Source: Limnomonas spitsbergensis (taxonomy: Eukaryota > Chlorophyta > Chlorophyceae > Chlamydomonadales). From it: a DNA stretch of 64,000 bases. The stretch lies in assembly GCA_037349105.1 (NCBI GenBank), contig JAYJMM010000083.1:1-64000 (forward strand), given 5' to 3'. The notes beneath the pieces were generated by a model. That model did no database searches and was not told the origin of the DNA. It was given only the letters and a program-made list of their open reading frames with translations. A program made the translations under genes and the position numbers. The first letter of the stretch is position 1. Each line of letters opens with the position of its first letter. Shown here piece by piece: positions 12,067-24,000 of the stretch.

Positions 12067-15000
12067 GAGGGGGGGGTAGGTAAGGGGTCTCCAACTCCAC
12101 CCCCAAGAGGGGGGGCAGTGTGTGTGGAGGGGGGGGTAGGTAAGGGGTCTCCAACTCCACCCCCAAGAGGGGGGGGCAGTGTGTGTGGAGGGGGGGGGGG
12201 GGGGGTAGGTAAGGGGTCTCCAACTCCACCCTCAAGAGGGGGGGGCAGTGTGTGTGTGGGGGGGGGGGGGGGGGGGGTAGGTAAGGGGTCTCCAACTCCA
12301 CCCCCAAGAGGGGGGGCAGTGTGTGTGGAGGGGGGGGTAGGTAAGGGGTCTCCAACTCCACCCCCAAGAGGGGGGGGGCAGTGTGTGTGGAGGGGGGGGT
12401 AGGTAAGGGGTCTCCAACTCCACCCCCAAGAGGGGGGGGCAGTGTGTGTGGAGGGGGGGGGGGGTAGGTAAGGGGTCTCCAACTCCACCCTCAAGAGGGG
12501 GGGGCAGTGTGTGTGTGGGGGGGGGGGGGGGTAGGTAAGGGGTCTCCAACTCCACCCCCAAGAGGGGGGGGGCAGTGTGTGTGGAGGGGGGGTAGGTATG
12601 GGGTCTCCAACTCCACCCCCAAGAGGGGGGGGGCAGTGTGTGTGGAGGGGGGGTAGGTAAGGGGTCTCCAACTCCACCCCCAAGAGGGGGGGGGCAGTGT
12701 GTGGGGGGGGGGGGGGGGGTAGACCCCTTGGGCAGGTGTGTGCGGGGGTCTATGACTAGACCTGCCCCTTTTATCTTTCCATACCCCAACATGTGTGAAT
12801 ATTCCCGGACTGTGTGTTTGGGGGGCAGGTTGAGGGGGGGGGGGGGGGCATGGGTTTAGGCCAGGACGCTTTCATCTTTTTTGCCAACGTGAGTAAATAC
12901 TCCCAGGCTGTATGTAGGTGGGTGGGTGGGGGTAGGTGGGTGGGTGGGGGTAGGTGGGTGGGTGGGGGTAGGTGGGGGTAGGTGGGTAGGTGGGTGGGTG
13001 GGGGTAGGTGGGTGGGTGGGGGTAGGTGGGTGGGTGGGTGGGTGGGGGTAGGTGGGTGGGTGGGTGGGGGTAGGTGGGTGGGTGGCGGTAGGTGGGTGGG
13101 TGGGGGTAGGTGGGGGTAGGTGGGTGGGTGGGTAGGGGTAGCAGGGTGGGTGGGTGGGGGTAGCAGGGTGGGTGGGTGGGGGTAGCAGGGTGGGTGGGTG
13201 GTGGTAGGTGGGTGGGTGGGTGGTGGTAGGTGGGTGGGGGTAGGTGGGTGGGTGGGGTTGGGTGGGTGGGTGCGTGGGTGGGTAGGTGGGTGGGTGCAGA
13301 CAGGACTCAACCGTTTCCTGTTTTCTTGCCACAGTAAGAAGCAAGAGCTGCGTGTGGTTTCCAATTCTTCGTGATGTTTAACGGATCCCTAGGTTAAGAC
13401 GATTAATCCTGCCCGTACGGGATACGCGCATTCTTCCCCGTGTCATTGCAATTGTGGATCAATCACTCGACGGTACCTCAGTAATCTTTTGCAATTTCCT
13501 TCACGACCAGCTACGGCATTTCTCGCCGAGAGTTTGACCAATGGTTCAGATGTTGCCACAAGCAAACAAATATTTTGCAACTGTGTGTGGGGTGCAGTGT
13601 GTAGGGGAGGGGGGAGGGGGGTGCGTGCTTGCCGGATCCAGGCCTGGATCCTCCCCTATTCCCTTTCAGGTACACTTTGTGTGGGGTCTTCTGGCATGTA
13701 CTGCCTAGATTCGTGCCTGATGTACAGCCTGGATCCTCCCCTATATTTCCTTTCAGGTGCAAGAAAGAAAAAGAAAAAAAAGAAACAAGCAAGAAAAAAA
13801 AAAAAAAAAAAACTATTAGGGCGTGGATGTTAAGGGAACAACGCAACTTGGGGCCGTAGCCACATCCACGCCGTTACCATCTCCGGGTGCACTATATGCG
13901 GGGTCTGCTGGGGCTTGTACTGCCTGGATGTGTGCCTGATGTACAACCTGTACTGCTGTCCTGCCAGGCGGCTCAGCCACCGCATCGGCCCCTGACTCCA
14001 CGCCATACTTCGTGGTCGGGACTGCGTTCATTCGGCAAGAGGAGCCGGAGCCGACCAAGGGGCGACTGCTGGTGCTGCAGGTGTGTGTGTCTATGCTTAG
14101 AACGGTACGACTGGCTCCGCCCATCTGCCCATCTACCCATCCGCCCATCCGCCCATCTGCCCATCTGCCCATTTGCCCATCTACCCGTTTGCCCATCTGC
14201 CCGCTTGCCCATCTACACATTTGCCCGTTTGCCCATCTCCCGTCTACCCGTTTGCGCAGTATCACCCGGAGGAGCGGCGCATCTCTCTCGTGACGGAGCG
14301 TGAGGTCAAGGGCGCGGTGTACCAGGTGTGTGATTAAAGTGTGATGTACTGATATGCTGATAAGTGTGATATGCTGATGGGTGTGATATACTGATGTGAG
14401 AGTGATGGTGAGAGAGAAGTGTGTCATGTGCGTGATTTAAGTGTGAGGGTGGTGTTGTGTGAGTGTTGAACCAAGCGTGCGGTCAGTTCAATGTGAGTGT
14501 GTGGTCAATGGAGTGGTATATACCAGAAGTGTGATATGTGTGATTTGTGCGTGGCCAATGAAGAGGTTTACCAAGTGTGTGGTGTAAGTGTGAAATACGT
14601 GTGATGTGCAGTGGGATGTGTACCGTGGGTGTGACAAATGTGATGTGGGAGTGAGTGTGCTTGGGTGCTGGGTCAGGTGTGTGATAAGTGTGATGCAAGA
14701 GTGTGATCAAGGGAGTGGTGTATGATATGTGTGCTAAGTGTGATAATGAAGTGTGGTCAGGAGAGTGGTGCACCAAGTGTGTGACATGTGTGATATGAGT
14801 GATGTCGATGGAGGTGTGTGTGATATGTGTGATACGAGAGTGTGTCAATGCCGATGTGTGTGATACAATAGTGTGATGCCAAGATATGTGTGCAGCGTGT
14901 GCAAAGTGTGTGATATAAGTGTGATATGAGACTGGGGTTGAGTGATTGGTGTATCAGGTGTGTGATTCGTGTGATATGAGAGTAAGGTCAAGAGAGAGAT

Positions 15001-18000
15001 GTGTACCATATGTGTGAATGTGTGAATGTGTGGATTCACACACATAAATAAGATGTGAGAGTGTGCTGATGTGTGCAGGTCCTGCCCTTCCAGTCCAAGC
15101 TGCTCAACACTTGCAACAACAAGGTCCAACTACACAAGTGAGTGGGGGGGGGTATGCATGGGGGGGTTTAGGGGTTTCGGGTTTACAGTTCAGCGTGGGG
15201 GGGGCGTGGAAACATAAAAGATTCTTGAAGGAGCCTACCGGTAGAATGGGGATGTGGCATGTTAAGCTACAATTCAGCCACAGATCAGCTACATCAGCGT
15301 GAAGGAGCGTACCGGTAGAATGGGGATGTGGCATGTTAAGCTACAATTCAGCCACAGATCAGCTACATCAGCGTGAAGGAGCTTACCGGTAGAATGGGGA
15401 TGTGGCATGTTAAGCTACAATTCAGCCACAGATCAGCTACATCAGCATGAAGGAGCCTACCGGTAGAATGGGGATGTGGCATGTTAAGCTACAATTCAGC
15501 CACAGATCAGCTACATCAGCGTGAAGGAGCGTACCGGTAGAATGGGGATGTGGCATGTTAAGCTACAATTCAGCCACAGATCAGCTACATCAGCTTGAAG
15601 GAGCCTACCGGTAGAATGGGGATGTGGCATGTTAAGCTACAATTCAGCCACAGATCAGCTACATCAGCGTGAAGGAGCTTACCGGTAGAATGGGGATGTG
15701 GCATGTTAAGCTACAATTCAGCCACAGATCAGCTACATCAGCATGAAGGAGCCTACCGGTAGAATGGGGATGTGGCGAGCTTTTGCCTGAGGGGAGATCT
15801 GCGCGTTTTAGCTACAATTCAGCTACAGATGTCACTGGGCCAACAAAGCACACCCATAAGAGAAAACCGCCGTGAGGAAGTTGCTCCTTAATTTGTACCT
15901 CGTGAGAACTGCGCGTTTGTGGCTACGGCCCCAAGCTGCGCTGATTCCTTAACCACCACGCCCTAATAGGGCGCAGCTTTCCATATTTATTTGCGTGTTT
16001 CAGCTACAATTCAGCTACAGTTCTGCTACATCAGTTGGGCCACCCGCGATAGGCTTGTTGTGAAACAGTTAGACAGATAACAACTTGGGGTTGTGAGGTA
16101 AAGCTTGCCTGAGGGGTGTGGGGTTGGAGGAATGTCATACCGGCATACGGTTTGTGATTTGGAGGAATGTCAAAGCAATGTTCTGGTATTTAGGGCATGA
16201 TGAAGATGTAGGGTTTGTGTCTTCTAGGGGTTAGGGGCTAGAACTCTTAAAACCCTAAAATAATAGTATTTTCCCACGTGACCCTAGACCCTAAGGCCAG
16301 AGAGTGTCCTGACATGCAGGGCATGCCTGCTTCATTTTGTCAATACAATTTTTGGTAACCTTTCTTTCACGAAATTCACCTGAAGGTGTTTGCTGATCCT
16401 TGGTGGAAGGAAAAGCAGAACAACTGTCCCGTCTCCAATGTATGCCACTCTGCCCTGTTTTCCGCAAATGTGTGGTCCCAGGGTACAGAGACTGGCTACA
16501 GGGACTTGTGTAATCAACATTGGTCATTGGGCATGCCCCCCATGACCCGAATTGTGCCCCCCATGACCCGAATTGTGCCCCCCATGACCCGAATTGTGCC
16601 CCCCTCTGTGGCGTCCCCCCTACCTGACCAGAATGGTGTGCAGTGTTGACGGGAGCAAGGAGCTGCGGCCGGACTTGCGCAATGAACATTGGGCATGCCC
16701 CCCTTGACCCTAATTGTGCACATTCCTCTTTTGCGTCCCATGCAGAATGGTGTGCAGTGTTGACGGGAGCAAGGAGCTGCGGCCGGACTGCAGCCACCAC
16801 GGGAACATCATAGCGCTGTACCTGGCCACTCGGTAAGCAGGGGGGGGGGGGGGGCACTTGTCCCGCCGCCCGCGTTATGTTTTTTGCTAGTAGGCAACCT
16901 TTAGCGGGCTAAACCCCGTGTCCGCCAAATGCCCGATGGGGGCCAAACCCTAACCGACCTGCGGCCGGTGGTCCAAGCGGCATGCCTAAATGAGCATGGG
17001 GCCTCCAGCCGATTATCAGGGGCCAGTTGAACTGCAGCTAAATTGTAGCTGAATAGTAGCTGGATAGTAGCTGAATTGCCGGTGGCGCAAGCGGCAGATG
17101 CCTGGATGAGCATGGGGCCTCCAGCTAAATATCAGGGGCTAGTTGAACTACAGCTGAATTGTAGCTGAATAGTAGCTGGATAGTAGCTGGACCGTAGCTG
17201 AACCGTAGCTGAACCGTAGCTGAACCATAGCTGAATTGCTGGTGGCCCAAGCGGCATGCCTGGATGAGCATGAGGGCCTCCGACCAAGGGCCATGACGTA
17301 GCGGAGATACAGGTAATCTGAAGCTGAAATGTAGCTGAAATGTAGCCAAGCCAGCATCAAAAGAAAGGCTACTCTCCCCTCCCCCCCTCCCAGTGTGTCG
17401 CCCGCCCGGGGTGCCCCTCTATTCTGGGTGTGGCCTGCGCCGAGGAAACCCAAACGAAATGCATATTTAAGCCTAAGTCCTTAACCCATACATATAAACT
17501 GAAACCCTGAATCCAAATGCTTGCGGGCCTTACCCTGAATTCCCAACTAAACCCTGATCTCAAACCCCTACACCCCTGAACCCCAACCCTAAACCCCTAC
17601 AACCCTAAACCCAACCCCTAAATCCCACAACTCTAAACCCTAACCCTAAACGCCTACAACCCGAAACCCTCAACCCTAACATCAAACCTCCCTCCTGGTG
17701 CACAGAGGCGACTTCATCATGGTGGGCGATCTGATCCCAAACCCGTACAACCCTGAACCCGAACCCTAAACCCAGCCCTCCCCTCCTGGTGCACAGAGGC
17801 GACTTCATCATGGTGGGCAAACTGATCCCAAACCCGTACAACCCTGAACCCTAACCCTAAACCCTAACCCCAACCCTCCCCTCCTGGTGCACAGTGGCGA
17901 CTTCATTATGGTGGGCGATCTGATGCGCAGCGTGTCGCTGCTGGTGTACAAGCCCGAGGAGGAGACGTTGGAACTCAGGGCTCAGGTAACGGGGCGGAGT

Positions 18001-21000
18001 GGGGTGGGGGTGTAGGTTCAGGGTCTAGGTTAGCTGGTGTACAAGCCCTATGAGGAGACGTGGGAACTCAGGGCTCAGGTAGGGGTGGGGTGGGGTTGTA
18101 GGTTCAGGGTTTAGGTTAGCTGGTGTACATGCCTAAGGAGGAGACGTTGGAAGACAGGGCTCAGGTAACGGGGAGGAGTGGGGTGGGGGTGTAGGTTCAG
18201 GGTTGGGTCCAGGGTCTCTAACCCTGCCCAGCGTTTAAACCCTGACTCTGTGCGCCTTGAACCTGTCCACAGGATTTCAACGCCAACTGGACCACTGCTA
18301 TCGAGATGCTGGACGATGACACGTACATCGCCGCTGAGAACAGCTGCAACATGTGAGCACTTGTGTGTAAGGGGGGCAGTACATGTTGACAGTACAATCG
18401 GGCAGTACATGCAGGGCTAGACTTAGGGACAGCTGCAGCTTGTTTGTGTGTGTGGGGGGGGGGGCAGTGTAAGTCAACAGTACAATCCGGCACTACATGC
18501 AGGGCTAGACTTAGGGACAGCTGCAGCTTGTTTGTGTGTGGGGGGGGGGGGGGCAGTGTAAGTCAACAGTACAATCCGGCACTACATGCAGGGCTAGACT
18601 TAGGGACAGCTGCAGCTTGTTTGTGTGTGTGAGGGGGGGGGGGGCAGTGTAAGTCAACAGTACAATCCGGCACTACATGCAGGGCTAGACTTAGGGACAG
18701 CTGCAGCTTGTTTGTGTGTGTGGGGGGGGGGGGGGGCAGTGTAAGTCAACAGTACAATCCGGCACTACATGCAGGGCTAGACTTAGGGACAGCTGCAGCT
18801 TGTTTGTGTGTGTGAGGGGGGGGGGGGGGGGGCAGTGTAAGTCAACAGTACAATCCGGCACTACATGCAGGGCTAGACTTAGGGACAGTTGCAGCTTGTT
18901 TGTGTGTGTGTGGGGGGGGGGGGGGGGGCAGTGTAAGTCAACAGTACAATCCGGCACTACATGCAGGGCTAGACTTAGGGACAGCTGCAGCTTGTTTGTG
19001 TGTGTGAGGGGGGGGGGGGGGGGGGCAGTGTAAGTCAACAGTACAATCCGGCACTACATACAGGGCTAGACTTAAAGACAGCTGCAGCTTGTTTGTGTGT
19101 GTGAGGGGGGGGGGGGGCAGTGTAAGTCAACAGTACAATCCGGCACTACATGCAGGGCTAGACTTAGGGACAGCTGCAGCTTGTTTGTGTGTGGGGGGGG
19201 GGGGGGGGGCAGTGTAAGTCAACAGTACAATCCGGCACTACATACAGGGCTAGACTTAGGGACAGCTGCAGCTTGTTTGTGTGTGTGTGGGGGGGGGGGG
19301 GGGGGGGGCAGTGTAAGTCAACAGTACAATCCGGCACTACATGCAGGGCTAGACTTAGGGACAGCTGCAGCTTGTTTGTGTGTGGGGGGGGGGGGGGGGG
19401 GGGGCAGTGTAAGTCAACAGTACAATCCGGCACTACATACAGGGCTAGACTTAGGGACAGCTGCAGCTTGTTTGTGTGTGGGGGGGGGGGGGGGGGGGCA
19501 GTGTAAGTCAACAGTACAATCCGGCACTACATACAGGGCTAGACTTAGGGACAGCTGCAGCTTGTTTGTGTGTGGGGGGGGGGGGGGGCAGTACAAGTCA
19601 GCAGTACAGGCAGGTCTAGACCGAAGGAAAGGTGCATCTTGTGAGCATTGGGTGAGGGAGGCAGTACAAGCTGGCAGTGCGTGCCCTTGGGTACAAAAAC
19701 TCACTGTACCGCCTACTCCTTGCTGTACTGCATTAAGGTACGTTGTACGTAAGAACCCCGACGCAGCAACTGACGACGAGCGCGGACGGCTGGAGGTTGT
19801 CGGAGAGTACCACACGGGTAGGTCACTTGGGTTTTAAGTGTACCGAAGTCAAACCAAAGGCAAGCCACTCTTGGGGGCGGTCTGGGGGCCGGCACTGGGC
19901 TGATGGGATCAAATCATGGTAGAGGTCCATCAAGCAGGGCGGCATAGGCCACGGTATAGCTGAAATGTAGCTGAGGTGTAGGTGAGGTGTAGATGAAGTG
20001 CGCGTTATCATTAACACTGTTGGCCCCTCTGTCCAGGATTACCCGGTACGACTGTTTGGGTCCAAAGCCCGTACCGTTACCGCATTGTATCGCATCGTTT
20101 AAAAATATCGTACATCGTTAAAACACCGCGTCGGCCATTTTCTTACCTGCCCGGCCATTATGGCCGTACCGTATCTGTACCGCTTCACCCTACCGTATCT
20201 GTATCCATACCGTTTGACCGTCCCGTATTTCCGTACCGTATGCCCCCTGCATCTTTACCCTGCCTCCGTCTGCACTTCTTGCTGTGTGTTGCCTGTTACT
20301 GTACTAGCAGGGCAGAGGCGTGTTGCATCTTAACCCTGCCTCCGCCTGCCCTTCTTGCTGTGTGTTGCCTGTTACTGTACTAGCAGGGCGGAGGCGTGTT
20401 GCATCTTAACCCTGCCTCCGCCTGCCCTTCTTGCTGTGTGTTGCCTGTTACTGTACTAGCAGGGCGGAGGCGTGTTGCATCATAACCCTGCCTCCGCCTG
20501 CACTTCTTGCTGTGTGTTGCCTGTTACTGTACTAGCAGGGCGGAGGCGTGTTGCATCTTAACCCTGCCTCCGCCTGCACTTCTTGCTGTGTGTTGCCTGT
20601 TACTGTACTAGCAGGGCGGAGGCGTGTTGCATCTTAACCCTGCCTCCGCCTGCCCTTCTTGCTGTGTGTTGCCTGTTACTGTACTAGCAGGGCAGAGGCG
20701 TGTTGCATCATAACCCTGCCTCCGCCTGCCCATCTTGCTGTGTGTTGCCTGTTACTACACTAGCAGGGCGGAGGCGTGTTGCATCATAACCCTGCCTCCG
20801 CCTGCACTTCTCGCTGTGTGTTGCCTGTTACTGTACTAGCAGGGCGGAGGCGTGTTGCATCATAACCCTGCCTCCGCCTGCCCTTCTTGCTGTGTGTTGC
20901 CTGTTACTGTACTAGCAGGGCGGAGGCGTGTTGCATCATAACCTTGCCTCCGCCTGCACTTCTTGCTGTGTGTTGCCTGTTACTGTACTAGCAGGGCAGA

Positions 21001-24000
21001 GGCGTGTTGCATCTTAACCCTGCCTCCGCCTGCACTTCTTGCTGTGTGTTGCCTGTTACTGTACTAGCAGAGCGGAGGCGTGTTGCATCTTAACCCTGCC
21101 TCCGCCTGCACTTCTTGCTGTGTGTTGCCTGTTACTGTACTAGCAGGGCGGAGGCGTGTTGCATCATAACCCTGCCTCCGCCTGCACTTCTTGCTGTGTG
21201 TTGCCTGTTACTGTACTAGCAGGGCGGAGGCGTGTTGCATCATAACCCTGCCTCCGCCTGCACTTCTTGCTGTGTGTTGCCTGTTACTGTACTAGCAGGG
21301 CGGAGGCGTGTTGCATCATAACCCTGCCTCCGCCTGCACTTCTTGCTGTGTGTTGCCTGTTACTGTACTAGCAGGGCGGAGGCGTGTTGCATCATAACCC
21401 TGCCTCCTCCTGCACTTCTTGCTGTGTGTTGCCTGTTACTGTACTAGCAGGGCGGAGGCGTGTTGCATCTTAACCCTGCCTCCGCCTGCACTTCTTGCCG
21501 TGTGTTGCCTGTTACTGTACTAGCAGGGCAGAGGCGTGTTGCATCATAACCCTGCCTCCGCCTGCACTTCTTGCTGTGTGTTGCCTGTTACTGTACTAGC
21601 AGGGCAGAGGCGTGTTGCATCATAACCCTGCCTCCGCCTGCACTTCTTGCTGTGTGTTGCCTGTTACTGTACTAGCAGGGCAGAGGCGTGTTGCATCTTA
21701 ACCCTGCCTCTGCCTGCCCTTCTTGCTGTGTGTTGCCTGTTACTGTACTAGCAGGGCAGAGGCGTGTTGCATCATAACCCTGCCTCCGCCTGCCCTTCTT
21801 GCTGTGTGTTGCCTGTTACTGTACTAGCAGGGCGGAGGCGTGTTGCATCATAACCTTGCCTCCGCCTGCCCTTCTTGCTGTGTGTTGCCTGTTACTGTAC
21901 TAGCAGGGCAGATGCGTGTTGCATCATAACCCTGCCTCCGCCTGCACTTCTTGCTGTGTGTTGCCTGTTACTGTACTAGCAGGGCGGAGGCGTGTTGCAT
22001 CATAACCCTGCCTCCGCCTGCACTTCTCGCTGTGTGTTGCCTGTTACTGTACTAGCAGGGCAGAGGCGTGTTGCATCATAACCTTGCCTCCGCCTGCCCT
22101 TCTTGCTGTGTGTTGCCTGTTACTGTACTAGCAGGGCGGAGGCGTGTTGCATCATAACCCTGCCTCCGCCTGCACTTCTTGCTGTGTGTTGCCTGTTACT
22201 GTACTAGCAGGGCGGAGGCGTGTTGCATCATAACCCTGCCTCCGCCTACAGGTGAATTCATCAACCGTTTCCGTCGGGGCAGCCTGGTGATGAAGCTGCC
22301 AGACTCAGAGGTGAGAAGGACGGGGCATGCCTGGGATCTTTTCAGGATCTTTGTTGATCGTACATATCAAAAACAATTACACGTATATACTGCGTAAAGG
22401 CATATATACCGTATGCATGTACGTATATGGGGACAGCCATGGCACGTGACGCCGCCACAGTAGGCTGGTCCAGGTTGGGCCTGAATTAGGCCTTTGGCGG
22501 CTCTCATCCTGGTATGTCCGTCACATTTCCTCAGCTGGCGTCACGCAAAACCCTGAACGCTGAACCCTGAACCCTGAACCCTGGACCCCAAACCTTAAAC
22601 CCTGAACCCTGCCCCCCCCCACCCTGAACCCTGAACCCCCCACCCTGAACGATGAACCCTGGACCCTGAACCCTGGACCCTAAACCCCAAACCCTGAACA
22701 CTGAAACCTGACCCCCCCACCCTGAACCCCGAACCTTGTAACGCATATTGCGCTGTTGTATTTTCCATCTCCCCCTTCGTCATGGACTCAATGCGGAAAG
22801 AGAAGAGTGGTGGATACCTGTCAAGCATTGTGGATGTTGAGCCTCTAGCCATAGGCAGGAGTGTAGCTGACATGTAGCTGACATGTACCTGAGTTGCAAT
22901 ACAAGAAGACACTGCTCTAGTGCTCCCTGCCCCACCTGACTCCCCCCCCCTGCCCGCCTGCCCTACATGCCTGCTGACAGGTAGCCTCATTCCCCCCCTG
23001 CACTACATGCCTGCTCCAGTGCTCCCTGCCCCACTTGACTCCCCGCCTGACTCCCCGCCTGCCCTAAATGCCTGCTGCCAGGTCGCCTCATTCCCTTCGC
23101 TACTGTTTGGTTCCCTTCCTGCCCCACCTGATTCCCTCCCTGCCCCACCTGATTCCCTCCCTACCCAACCTGATTCCCTCCCTGCCCCACCTGATTCCCT
23201 CCCTGCCCCACCTGATTCCCTCCCTACCCCACCTGATTCCCTCCCTACCCCACCTGGTTCCCTCCCTGCCCCACCTGATTCCCTCCTTACCCCACCTGAT
23301 TCCCTCCCTACCCCACCTGATTCCCTCCCTACCCCACCTGATTCCCTCCTTACCCCACCTGATTCCCTCCTTACCCCACCTGATTCCCTCCCTGCCCCAC
23401 CTGATTCCCTCCCTACCCCACCTGATTCCCTCCCTACCCCACCTGATTCCCTCCCTGCCCCACCTGATTCCCTCCCTGCCCCACCTGATTCCCTCCCTGC
23501 CCCACCTGATTCCCTCCCTGCCCCACCTGATTCCCTCCCTGCCCCACCTGATTCCCTCCCTACCCCACCTGATTCCCTCCCTACCCCACCTGATTCCCTC
23601 CCTGCCCCACCTGATTCCCTCCCTACCCCACCTGATTCCCTCCCTGCCCCACCTGATTCCCTCCCTGCCCCACCTGATTCCCTCCCTACCCCACCTGATT
23701 CCATCCCTGCCCCACCTGATTCCCTCCCTACCCCACCTGATTCCCCCCTGCCCCACCTGATTCCCTCCCTACCCCACCTGATTCCCTCCCTGCCCCACCT
23801 GATTCCCTCCCTGCCCCACCTGATTCCCTCCCTACCCCACCTGATTCCATCCCTGCCCCACCTGATTCCCTCCCTACCCCACCTGATTCCCCCCTGCCCC
23901 ACCTGATTCCCTCCCTACCCCACCTGATTCCCTCCCTGCCCCACCTGATTCCCTCCCTACCCCACCTGATTCCCTCCCTGCCCCACCTGATTCCCTCCCT

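Noticed and set aside
17530..17890. Functional interstitial telomere
   Set aside because: CCCTAAACCC strings are degenerate, short and mixed with copies of exon 11; they look like intron filler.
20241..22250. CRISPR-like array
   Set aside because: Repeats are contiguous 76-bp units with no unique spacers, in a eukaryotic intron.
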